DNA of 64,000 nucleotides from Erinaceus europaeus. Lineage: Eukaryota; Chordata; Mammalia; Eulipotyphla; Erinaceidae. Position numbers and translations under genes: made by a program. Of this stretch, positions 43,206 to 52,636 are shown piece by piece (the stretch's first letter is position 1; each line of letters opens with the position of its first letter). The notes under the pieces are model-generated. The model saw only the letters and a program-made list of their open reading frames with translations. It made no database searches and was not told where the DNA came from. The stretch lies in assembly GCF_950295315.1 (NCBI RefSeq), contig NC_080171.1, forward strand, positions 112,350,093 to 112,414,092, written 5' to 3'.

Positions 43206-43755
43206 CCATAACTGTGACTCCCAAGTCATATGTCATCTTATTTAAAGCCTCCATCTGGCTCTCAAAGCCCTTCACAAACTGCTCATGAATCCTCCAAGAA
43301 GCCTGCAGCGTCAGAAGGACAAAAGCTTTTACAATGAGTCAGCATGTGAGGCGGATGCACTAAAGGGCCGTGGAGGTAACAGATTTCATCAGGAGTCCCA
43401 TCAGGGAAGGCAAGAGACCAGAGACCCCAGGATCGGAGTGGTGGGAAAGCCCCACTGAGAGGGGCCGATGGGGCTGTCCACTGGCCTGCTGGAAGGCACA
43501 GACTGTGCACAGCTCTGGACACAGTTGACCCTGGCCTAGCTGGAGACACTCCCCACACTTCCTGAACCCTTCAGCTGGTCATGTGCCTTTCATTCATTCC
43601 CATGAGAGATCAGAGAGAGCTGGGACACCATGAATGCTCCCTAAACAGTAGACTTTGATCACGTAGAGATGTGTGTACTTCTTGTAATGCAAAATCAGAG
43701 CACTCCAGAGCAAAACTTTGGAAATTATGAAGGTCCCAGGCACTCAAGAGTCCTT
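43206..43755. other. unique sequence, no gene seen
   Basis: No repeat recognised. Confidence 0.4.
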
Positions 43756-43756
43756 T

Positions 43757-43860
43757 GGTAGGTTGGAGTTCAACCTCTTAAGAGCACCAACTTGCATGCC
43801 AGAAACCCCTTTGGTCACAGGTTCAATCCCCAGAACCTGCCTCCTCTCATTTCCTCTCAT
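43757..43860 (+). mobile_element. diverged tRNA-type SINE fragment
   Basis: ttaagagcaccaacttgcatg and cacaggttcaatccccag keep A/B-box-like spacing. Group not assigned. Confidence 0.45.
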
Positions 43861-43921
43861 AATGAATCAACAACTAAATAATTTTTTGCTTTATATAATA
43901 ATGCTTTTTTGACATTTTCTA

Positions 43922-44136
43922 ATTTTTTCATTATTTTTACTTATTTGTTGAATAGAGACAGCCAGAAATCAAGAGGGAAGAGGGTATAGAGAGGAAGAGA
44001 GATAGAGATACACCTGCAGTCCTGCTTCACCACTTGTGAAGCTTTCCATCTGCAGGTGGGGACTGGAGACTCGAACCTGCGTCCTTGTGCATTGTAACAT
44101 GTGTGCTCAACCAGGCACGCCACCACCCAGCCCCAT
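43922..44136 (-). mobile_element. group B SINE, minus strand
   Basis: acttatttgttgaatagagac, gccagaaatcaagaggg, gcaggtggggactggag, gtgctcaaccaggcacgcc. Confidence 0.9.
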
Positions 44137-44284
44137 AAATAAATGTTTTAATAAAAAAAATTTCTTTGAACAACCAACAGCAGGGACCCTGATGGAAAAG
44201 GAATGATGGTTGAGACCATTTCCACAAAAAGCTATCTATCAGAAAGGCACTTGTTAGGGTTAGGGCTAGTTTAGTTGATTTAGT

Positions 44285-44580
44285 TATTATGTGTCAATTT
44301 GGCTGTCCCACAGATGCCCACATACTTAGTATATGATTCTGGGTGTGTCTGCAAGGCACTCTGGGTGAGACTAGCATTTGAATCAGTAATTGAGAACGTA
44401 GATTGTCTCTTGTCCAATCAGTTTAAGGTCTGAACAGAGCAGAATGGGGAAAGGGGGAGGGGGACTCACTCTCTTTATTTAGTCTTTGAGCTGGGACATA
44501 CATCTTCTTTCTTCAAACTCAAACTCATACTAGAACTCACAGCACGTACTTGCCTGTATCTCAGACCTTGATCTTGCTGA
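44285..44580 (+). mobile_element. ancient dispersed repeat, family not assigned
   Basis: tgtgtcaatttggctgtccc, attctgggtgtgtctgcaagg, tgagactagcatttgaatcag, ttgtccaatcagtttaagg and gagctgggacatacatctt recall a sequence common in many placental mammals (lost DNA transposon or LTR). I cannot name it without a library search. Confidence 0.45.
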
Positions 44581-44604
44581 GGGAGAAGGTAGCACTCAGA
44601 TGAT

Positions 44605-44897
44605 AGGAATGGTTACAGGTTTGCTTAGAAAGGTGTAGGCGGGGCTTGGGTTTTAATGCGTCACGCATTTTCTCAGCAAAGAATTGAGGAGACAGCAAAA
44701 TTAAACAGAGACTTTAGACTTTATTCGAGAACATTCACATCTGAGGGCATGAGAGAAAGAGAGAGAGAGAGAAAAATAGATTTACATGGTGATCACATGG
44801 TGATACAGGCAGAAAGAGAGTGAGAGCTCAATGGTTCAAGCTTTTTAAAATCCAAGCTCCGCCTACGCCTTTCTAAGCCATACTAGTAACCACTCCT
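44605..44897 (-). mobile_element. LTR-like element with 53-bp terminal inverted arms
   Basis: On the minus strand: ttttaaaa (TATA-like, about 44850), AATAAA at 44725-44720, then a U5-like end. The outer arms 44605-44657 and 44844-44897 are complementary at about 80 percent (ctaagccatactagtaacc versus the complement of ggttacaggtttgcttag). A (GA)n lies inside. Confidence 0.6.
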
Positions 44898-45007
44898 ATT
44901 TGGTACCTTCCCTCAACTGTCTCACTAAATCATTTGCTTTCCTGAGTACCCAACCCCCAATTTGGGGAATGAGAAGTTCCATAGTCATGTGAACCAAAAT
45001 TAAAAAA

Positions 45008-45009
45008 AA

Positions 45010-45045
<36 letters not shown>

Positions 45046-45048
45046 AAT
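45008..45048 (+). repeat. (AAAG)n microsatellite
   Basis: About 10 GAAA units. Confidence 0.95.
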
Positions 45049-45049
45049 C

Positions 45050-45216
45050 TAATACTAGTGATTTAACATTGGTTTACAAAATGATAACATTCAAGGACAA
45101 ATTTCCACACCCATACATGTGTCACCGTACTTACTAACCAAACTTCCTGTGTCCCACCTCTCTGGTAACCATCATAGTTTTCCTAAAATCTGAGACAGTG
45201 TCGTATGCTTTACATT
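45050..45216 (-). mobile_element. V/L1-like 3' end, antisense, diverged
   Basis: actagtgatttaacattggt, acaaatttccacacccatac, cttcctgtgtcccacc follow the order of antisense V (35650, 52160). Confidence 0.6.
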
Positions 45217-45217
45217 G

Positions 45218-45646
45218 GTTTGTTCTAGCCCTCCCCCGCCAAGAGAATTGGATCAGTCCTGCTAATTTGGCGGGCCGCTTGGCCCCGCCCCAAGGAAACC
45301 CGCGAGAGTTCCAGAGTGCCAGAGTTTCAGAGGGTTCCCAAGTACGAGAGTTCCTGAGTTCGAGAGTTTTAGGGTTACAGAGTAAGAGAGAGTTCCACAG
45401 TGGAAGAGTTTCAGAGGGTTCCCCAGTACGAGAGTTCCAGAGTTCCAGAGTTGGAGAGTTCCTGAGTTCCAGAGTAAGAGAGAGTGTGCCGCCGCAAAGA
45501 GACAGCAGAGTTCTGTTTGGTGATTAGTTTGTCTTAGTTTATGAATCGTTGTTCCTGAATAAAGAAATACAGCTGCCCTGCCCAGCCGTTGTCTCCGCGT
45601 CTCTGTTACCCGCCGAGAAGCAAGCCCGCCCGACAAGAGCCTACAA
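45218..45646 (+). mobile_element. LTR of an endogenous retrovirus with duplicated U3 block
   Basis: Starts near tgttctagccctccccc, has a GC-rich U3, two copies of an 80-95-bp block (45304-45390 and 45391-45484) made of gagagttcc/agagtttcagag units, AATAAA at 45558-45563, and a U5 with gccgttgtctccgcgtctctg ending near cgacaagagcctaca. Exact ends and target duplication not resolved. No viral genes adjoin it. Confidence 0.7.
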
Positions 45647-45679
45647 ATTACTTTTTTTTTTTTTTTTTTGCAATTTCCC

Positions 45680-46240
45680 TTGGTTTCTTCTATTCCACAT
45701 ATAAGTGAAACCATTCAGTGGTGTTTGCTCACTTTTGTTACATAATTACACTTAGCACAATCACTTCCAGCTTACCCATGTCATCCCAAATGACACAGTA
45801 TAGGGTGGGGGTAGATAGCATAATGGTTATGCAAAGAGAATGTTATGCCAGAGGCTCCAAAGTCCCTTATGCCAGAGGCTCCAACGTCCCAGGTTCAATA
45901 CCCCGTACCACTATAAGCCAGAGCTGAGTAGTGCTCTGGTAAAAAAAAGAAAAAAGAAAGTACCAAATGACACAGTATCAATTTTAAATTACAGAATATT
46001 ATCCCATTGAATATATATATATATGCATATATCCCAAAAGTTATTGATCCAGTCACCTGAAGATGAGTATGTAGACTGATTGTGGCTATTGTGAATAATG
46101 CAACTTGGAACATAAAGGTTCAGCTCTCCTTTCAAATTAATGGTCCCATGTCTTTTGTCTAAATACCAGGAGTATTGTTGCTACATCATAAGGTAATTCC
46201 ATTCTTATTTGTTTTAGAACTCTCCACACTGTTTGCTGTA
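45680..46240 (-). mobile_element. old L1 3' region, antisense, split by a SINE
   Basis: aagtgaaaccattcagtgg, ttacacttagcacaatcac, ccagcttacccatgtcatcc, then after the SINE tccagtcacctgaagatgag, gattgtggctattgtgaat, gtattgttgctacatcataagg. The order is that of the L1 3' complement. Confidence 0.7.
45802..45962 (+). mobile_element. group C SINE with perfect 16-bp target duplication
   Basis: agggtgggggtagatagcataat head, a small internal duplication (ttatgccagaggctccaa twice), gccagagctgagtagtgctctgg and A-rich tail. ccaaatgacacagtat at 45786-45801 and 45963-45978. Confidence 0.96.
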
Positions 46241-46666
46241 GGATATATAAATATATATATTTAATCGGTTGTGCTTCCTACAAGCCCAGTTAATGCACCC
46301 ACATTCATTGTGAAGAGTAAAATTAAAAACGCAGTGCAGTATGACCCCAAATTTGTCAATTTCATATACACACAAACACTTGCATTGAACACTTAGGAAA
46401 GTAATATAGGAAAATATCCAGATGTGAAAAACTGAGTTGTGTTTACTCATGTTCTCATTCATATGTTGAATATATAGATAATGAAAGTGAATGAACTTGC
46501 AAAATAAATAAATAACCAGTTTCTTAAACTCTGTCAGAACTCAGAACTATGATGATTATGGAGAGCACAGCATAACTGTGGTGAATGTGGCGACCAGTAA
46601 ACACACATATGTGAGTGTTAAATATCCCCTGAAATCTTAGAATTTTGTAAATCTCTGATTAAAATC

Positions 46667-46695
46667 ATACACACACACACACACACACACACACG
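46667..46695 (+). repeat. (CA)n microsatellite
   Basis: About 14 CA units. Confidence 0.95.
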
Positions 46696-46754
46696 AATAG
46701 CTCAGTCAGTCTGTATTGAAGAAATTCTGGACTGAGTTTGTTCCCCCACGTGCA

Positions 46755-47030
46755 TAAACATATAAACTCAACAAAGAATTGAGGATAAAGCATAATTTTC
46801 AGAGACAGAGAGAGAAGAAGAGCCTGCAAACCCTTTAGTCACATGAGGGCAAACCTATGGAGGCAGAGAGAGTGAGCATAAATCAAGCACACAGGTCTAG
46901 CTCAGAAAACATCCAAGCCCCGCCCTCCCCACCTTTCTAAGCCACACCCATACCTGTCACCAAGGAGTAGAGGAAGAAGTTGCAGAACAAGGGGGGGGGG
47001 GGGGGTTAAAAGAAATAACATTGTGCCCTC
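46755..47030 (-). mobile_element. LTR-like fragment related to 44605-44897
   Basis: caacaaagaattgaggataaag, tcagagacagagagagaag, tgagggcaaacctatggagg, catccaagccccgccc, cctttctaagccacaccc parallel the first element in the same orientation. Followed by G18 at 46990. Confidence 0.55.
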
Positions 47031-47128
47031 TAAGTTACACAATTTGTTCAGTGGTGTTTGTTATTATTTTCCTTAAATGTATATTATTGTAAGGTCTGGG
47101 AAAATAGTATAAAAATAGTTTTGCTTTG

Positions 47129-47417
47129 GGAGCCGGGCGGTGGAGCAGCAGGTTAAGCGCACGTGGCGCAAAGCTCAAGGACTGGCTAAAGGATGCCGGT
47201 TCGAGCCCCCCGGCTCCCCACCTGCAGGGTAGTCACTTCACAAACGGTGAAGCAGGTCTGCAGGTGTCTATCTTTCTCTCCCCCTCTCTGTCTTCCCCTC
47301 CTCTCTCCATTTCTCTCTGTCCTATCCAACAACATTAATAACCACAATAATGCTAAACAACAAGGGCAACAAAAGGAAAAATAAATAAATAAATAAATAA
47401 AATGTTTTTAAAAAATG
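47129..47417 (+). mobile_element. group A tRNA-SINE with 11-bp target duplication
   Basis: gagccgggcggtggagcagc head to (aaat)n tail. gttttgctttg at 47118-47128 and 47418-47428. Confidence 0.95.
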
Positions 47418-47428
47418 GTTTTGCTTTG

Positions 47429-48175
47429 TTTTTCTAAAAACTGCCTGTTCGGCCTGGGCACTGAGAGTGCTTTCTTTATATTTTGTGCATCCACTTTCTG
47501 AGCTTTTCACCGCAGTGCACATATTGTTTCACTGGAAATGAGGTCATTTTGCCATGCAGCTGCGTGACCTTCCAAATTACCCTTCCCCTTCTCCCATGCA
47601 TTAAGATGCTTGTACTTCCCAGAAATGAAGCATAGAGAAGGGGAGAGCTAGGGAATGAGAGCTCTGGGGTTAATACTAAGGCTTTGGGGATTTTAGTTCT
47701 AAATTTACCAAATTACCCTTCCCCTGATTGCCAATATGCTTGACATACCCCTGTTGTTGACTTTTCTGGTCACTCTGTTAAAGATAAAGGCACAACGAGC
47801 ACCTTCTGGCTCTGGTTTTCCTCTTTGAGTTGTTTCCTTGGGATAAACTAACTCCCAGCCAGCACTCTGATGGACTGAGTACTGAATGATATCTATGGCT
47901 TCAGATAACAGGCTTGCTGGCTGCCCTGCCAACCACAACCCAGAATGTGAGGCCAGAGGAGAATTCAGGGCCCATGGTGGAAACAGCCACACAAAATAAG
48001 ACATAGTCACCCCCCAGGAAAAATGGAATCTTCCATAAGAACATGGGTGTGGGTTTCACGGTATGTGCTAACTCCCCACTAGCCAGTCATGTTTTTCATC
48101 TTTTTTTTTTAAAGAAGATTTATCATATTTATTACATTATGAAAGATTTTTATGTGAGTCAGAAATAAAAACAAA
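47429..48175. other. unique sequence, no gene seen
   Basis: Contains an imperfect direct repeat, ccaaattacccttcccct near 47572 and 47708. No known transposon or domain. Confidence 0.4.
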
Positions 48176-48176
48176 T

Positions 48177-48488
48177 GGGGGCCAGGCAGTAGCACACTTG
48201 GTTAAATGCACATAAGGTCTGGACTCAGGCAAGGACCAGGGTTCAAGCCCCCACTCCCCACCTGCACAGAGGACGCTTCACAAGCAGTGAAGCAGGTCTG
48301 CAGATGTCTGTCTTTCTCTCTCATTCTCTGTCTCCCCTCCTTTCTCAATTTCTTTCTGTCCTATTGAATAATATGATGGGGGGGGAGGGGGGATAAAAGG
48401 AAAAAATGGCCACCAGCAGTGGATTCATAGGGCCAAAGCCCCAGTGACTGGAAACAAAAAAGAAAAGAAAAAAAAGAAAAAGAAAGGT
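48177..48488 (+). mobile_element. B/A-type SINE with hairpin module
   Basis: gggggccaggcagtagcac head, ggttcaagcccccac B box, tgaagcaggtctgcagatg, then atggccaccagcagtgg and ccccagtgactgg. Mixed features of groups A and B. Confidence 0.88.
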
Positions 48489-49800
48489 AAACAAGCCAGA
48501 CCATCTCCCGTGTATATATATAAACCAGGAATTTTAGGCATGAATATTTATGTTAACTAGTTGAGTTAATCTCCAGTCACTTTTGCTTTGTTTTATTAGG
48601 AGTCTCACATAAGCCCCTAGACCTCACACAGCTCTGTGGAGGGAAGATGACAGGCCATGCAAGCACATCACCCTAAGCAGGGCGTAGGGAAAAAGTTTAG
48701 ATTTTGTGGGCACTTCTTCTCATGTCGTATTTCTGCAGGTTGCTCCAGGTCTCCCACCCCTCTGGCCACTGGCAATGGAGGGTGAAGCACCACCCCCCTA
48801 GGAGATGTAGGGTGGCTCTGCGTGACGAGGACAGAGTGCATGGAGAGGAAGAAGCCACGCCAGACTTATCCAGCTACAGGAGAGTCTCAGAGGGTCAACT
48901 TGTTTATCAGGGGCATTCAAGCAAACAGATAACCCATAGCCCAGAAAGAAGGTTGAGGTAATCATTAACCCAGACACAATGCAACACAATGCATAGTTAC
49001 ATCTTAACCTACAAAGTATTTGATCACACCTGGAAAGTTACCGTACAAGGCTGGGTCATGAGCTCAACAACGTAATTTTCTCTGGGGGTAAATTACAGGC
49101 ACTTCAGGGCAGGGGGATTAGGGAGCAGTTGAGTAAGATCAAGACATTTGCGGGGGTTTACATGCCATACACAATACACAGTAACTCATGGCCTTTGTTT
49201 TAAGGGGACAGAATGGCATGTATAGAAAGGTAGCCCCCATCTGGAGAAGCCATCCATCATTAGTTCACAAGGTCGGAGGGGGCTGCCATTGTCTCTACCC
49301 AGGAAGGGGGAGAACTTGGGGTCTACCCGCTCAGACTCTCATGGAGACAATGGCCTGGACTTCCCGAACAGTGGGCCCATTTCCCACATATTTCCACATT
49401 GATGCATCATGAATGAGCTTCCTCTAAACTTTCTTACAAGTCCCAGCAGATTGAACCTGTGCTTTGTACCCATAGCTGCAAGCCTAGTCCACATGCTCCA
49501 CCAGGACACTAAATAATCAGTCCAACAGGAAAGGTCAACAGCCCAACCAAGAGCTGATAGTCCCTACTCTGCCCAGTGAGTGACCAGGTGCACTCTGTCC
49601 CCAAATGTTTCTGACTCAGTTCATTTCTCTCCCACTGCATTGCAACCCCCAACCCCATGAAAGCATCATCTATGCCTCCAACAACAGTGGTATCATCTCC
49701 ATCCATCACATTAGAGCCGGTGACAAATAACAACTGACAAACAAGGCCTGATTGCATCATCCAACTGCTCACATTCCTAATGACCTTCTTTGTGGAACTG
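48489..49800. other. unclassified 1.3-kb region, no gene seen
   Basis: No young repeat recognised. cttcttctcatgtcgtatttctgc near 48713 recalls old LTR text, but I cannot support a call. Short frames (48704-48961, 49188-49412, 49823-49509) have no motif. Confidence 0.35.
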
Positions 49801-49809
49801 TCTTCTTTG

Positions 49810-49930
49810 GCAGCCAGAGGCATTCATGTTATTTGAGTTGTGTTTCATTAGTTAAAATCACAACTCCTCATTGCACTGGCTACATTTCTATGGTTGAGGA
49901 GCCACATGTGATTGACAGCCACCACAAGGG
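49810..49930 (-). mobile_element. MER5-like hAT DNA-transposon remnant
   Basis: Complement reads tcacatgtggctcctcaacc, atagaaatgtagccagtgc, aatgaggagttgtgatttta, close to the MER5A order (ccacatgtggctattgagca ... ctagtgcgactgaggaact). Confidence 0.65.
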
Positions 49931-50059
49931 ATCCAACACAGAAGCAGGCCATGCAGCTTTGACAAATTAATGCAAAATCCCCACTGGCCTCCCCAAACTC
50001 AACCCCTGTAGTGTTTCCCTGCACTTGCCAACCTCCCATTATACCATCTAGTGTCTCCC

Positions 50060-50195
50060 AGATTCCCTGCCCACCTCAGGACCTTTTCATATGCTCTAGC
50101 TTATTCTTTTCCTTCTGTTAGAACTTGTTTTAGTATCAGAGAGTTCCCTGTCTTTACAGAGGAGGAAAATACCCTATAGGGAACTATGGCCCTTT
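50060..50195 (-). mobile_element. possible L2 fragment
   Basis: ccctgcccacctcaggaccttttcatatgct resembles the L2 text cccacctcagggcctttgc. Short and diverged. Confidence 0.45.
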
Positions 50196-50232
50196 ATGTT
50201 TCAAAGAAGCACTTAGCACCATCTAACATTTT

Positions 50233-50607
50233 TTAAAGTTTTTATGAGTGATTTAATATTGATTTATGTACTAACAGGGGTATGATTCCACACTATACCC
50301 ACAAGAGTTCTGTGACCCCATTCCCTCCACTGGAAACTAGAGTAGTTCCAGATATGGCCTATTATTTCTATAACTATTTATATATAGTTATATATATATA
50401 TATATATATATATTTCCATTTTTCCTATGGTTCTGCCTTCTCTTCCATTCTAAGTCATACCTACACCTATTGCTACTTCTGAATGTCCCTCCTTTTTACC
50501 TCTTCTCTTTATGGGTCTTGAAGGAATTAGAGCCCTCTGGTCACCTTCCCCCTATCATTTCTCCCCTGCTGGGAGTATGGACCAAACTTCTTTTTTTAAG
50601 GTTTTTT
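50233..50607 (-). mobile_element. V retroposon, antisense, 5' part cut by a SINE
   Basis: gagtgatttaatattgattt, aacaggggtatgattccac, (TA)n at 50390-50411, ccttctcttccattctaag, tgggtcttgaaggaattag, cccctgctgggagtatgg. V stops at the SINE. Confidence 0.88.
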
Positions 50608-50870
50608 TTTTTTTTGCCTCCAGGGTTATTGCTGGGGCTCAGTGCCTGCACTATGAATCCACTGCTCCTGGTGGCCATCTTTTTTTCCACTGTTGTTGTT
50701 ATTGTTGTTGCTATTGTTGTTGTTGTTGCTGCTGCTGCTGCTGCTGTTGTTGGATGAGCCAGAGAGAAATTGAGAAAGGTAGGGAAGACAGAGAGGGAGA
50801 GCAAAAGATAGATACCTGAAGACCTGCTTCACTGCCTGTGAAGCAACCCCCCCTATAGGTGGGTCAGGAA
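50608..50870 (-). mobile_element. long group A-type SINE, minus strand, with GTT/GCT expansion
   Basis: tttgcctccagggttattgc module, then a triplet-rich tail complement (gttgttattgttgttgctat and six gct at 50727-50744), gagaaattgagaaaggtagg, cctgcttcactgcctgtg. The head complement is missing. Confidence 0.88.
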
Positions 50871-50934
50871 CCTAAAGGTAAGAATATAGCAGATGAGATT
50901 TGGGGTCTTTATTTGGAAAAAGCTAGGAAGGGGG

Positions 50935-51146
50935 GACAGGCAGTAGTAGCACAGAGGGTTAAGCACATGTGTTGCAAAGTGCAAAGACTGGTGTAAGGAT
51001 CCTGGTTAAAGTCACCGGCTCCCCACTTGCGGGGGGGGGGGGGTTGCTTCACAAACAGTGAAGCAGGTCTATAGGTGTCTATCTTTCCCCCTCTCTGTCT
51101 TCCCCTCCTCTCCCTGTTTATCTCTGTCCTATCCAATGATAACAAG
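50935..51146 (+). mobile_element. group A tRNA-SINE
   Basis: gggacaggcagtagtagcac head (one tag duplicated), G14 at 51032, CT body, ends near caatgataacaag. Confidence 0.88.
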
Positions 51147-51191
51147 AAGTGCCTGGCACACTATAAGAGGTAAATAAAAATTTGTTGAATA
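51147..51191 (+). mobile_element. L2 3' end, sense, interrupted by a SINE
   Basis: agtgcctggcacactataag, aaatttgttgaata is the well-known L2 3' terminus (agtgcctggcacatagtag ... aatatttgttgaatga). Confidence 0.8.
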
Positions 51192-51484
51192 GGGAGTCGA
51201 GTGGTAGCACAGTGGGTTAAGTGCAGGTGGCACAAAGCACAAGGACCGGTGTAAGGATCCTGGTTCAAGAGCCCAGCTCCCCACCTGCAGGGGAGTTGCT
51301 TCACAAGTGGTGAAGCAGGTCTGCAGGTGTCTATCTTTTTCTCTCCCTCTCTGTCTTCCCCTCCTCTCTCAATTTCTCTGTCCTATCCAATAACAGTGAT
51401 ATCAATAACAACAATAATAACTACAGCAATAAAACAACAAAGACAACAAAAGGGAATAAATAAATATTTTTAAATTTAAAAAAA
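51192..51484 (+). mobile_element. group A tRNA-SINE inserted in L2, 10-bp target duplication
   Basis: gggagtcgagtggtagcac head to tttaaatttaaa tail. ttgttgaata at 51182-51191 and 51485-51494, part of the L2 end. Confidence 0.94.
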
Positions 51485-51494
51485 TTGTTGAATA

Positions 51495-51954
51495 AATAAA
51501 TAATTTTATAAGATGATTCAAACATTGTGAGCAAACATTCAGAGAACAGTAGCATCTGGTGAAGACATTCTTCAATTCTAAACTCAGTAGCTAAGACTGT
51601 GAGTTTGATGTTTTGACTAATGCCGCTTCATGGGGCATCTGTGAAGGACTGTCCCCGATTTGAAGGATATGGTCCCACTCTTTTCCCCACAGCCTGCAAG
51701 GAGGGTGAAACTCAAGTGTGGATGCAGAGCTAAGCTGAAGGCAGGCATGGTCACCGTCAGACTTTAATAGGCATCAGAGCTCCCTCTGTGTTAGATATAC
51801 ATAGTATGATATGTCTGAGCGAGGAAAGGAGATGACTGGGCCCTCCTTCAATATGAATGGATATCTCTGGCGGAAATGAACATTGACCCTGTCACACACT
51901 ATACCGAAGTAACAGTTGGATGGATTTTAGATTCAAAATGAAAACTAAAACTAT
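51495..51954. other. unique or unclassified sequence, no gene seen
   Basis: No repeat assigned with confidence. Confidence 0.35.
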
Positions 51955-52090
51955 AAGCCTTCTCATTGAGGAAGGTGGAGAGGGACAAGGGGTGTTGCAG
52001 GACTTTGGTGTTGGGTGTGGTATGATAATATACCCCTGTGATATTATAATTTTCATAAATCATTATTAAATCACTGATAAAATACAGTAA
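51955..52090 (+). mobile_element. V-type 3' end, sense
   Basis: tgttgggtgtggtatgataatatacccctg, ataatttt-type text and cattattaaatcactgataaaa match the complement of the V start at 52160-52230. Confidence 0.7.
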
Positions 52091-52149
52091 TTTAGTTGAA
52101 ATAAAATTATAAGTTTTATTTAAAAGAATATTTTCATAACTTGGATGTA

Positions 52150-52558
52150 GATGATTTTTTTATTATTTTATTAGTGATTTAATAATTATTTACAAAATTA
52201 CAAGATAACAGGGGTATAATTCTGCACCGTTCCCACCACCAGAGTTCTGTATCTCCATTCCCTCCATTGGAAGCTACAGCTATCATTTCTACAACTATCT
52301 GCCTATATTTGTATATGATTGCCCATTTTTCCCCATGATTCCATTTTTATCATCTTCCTTTCTAAGTCACACCTACACCTAGTACTACTTCCAAATGTCC
52401 TTTCTTTCTTCCCTCTTCTCTCTCTGGGTCCTGATGGAGTTGGAGTTCAGAGCCCTCTGGTCCTCTTCCCCCTAACATTTCTCCCCCACTGAGAGTAGGA
52501 ACCAAAATTCTTTATGGGGTACAGAAGGTGAAAGTTCTGGCTTCTGTAATTGCTTCTT
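52150..52558 (-). mobile_element. V retroposon, antisense, long form
   Basis: attagtgatttaataattat, aacaggggtataattctgc, ctccattggaagctacagc, aagtcacacctacacctag, ctgggtcctgatggagttgg, cccccactgagagtagg, ggggtacagaaggtg, gtaattgcttcttcactgg. With the preceding sense copy it forms a tail-to-tail inverted pair. Confidence 0.88.
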
Positions 52559-52603
52559 CACTGGGTATGGGAAGACAAACATTTCTTAGAAAACACTACA
52601 AAA

Positions 52604-52636
<33 letters not shown>

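Noticed and set aside
48704..48961. Possible gene fragment in the unclassified 48.5-49.8 kb region
   Set aside because: Short frame, no motif, no splice structure. More likely old non-coding or LTR-derived sequence.
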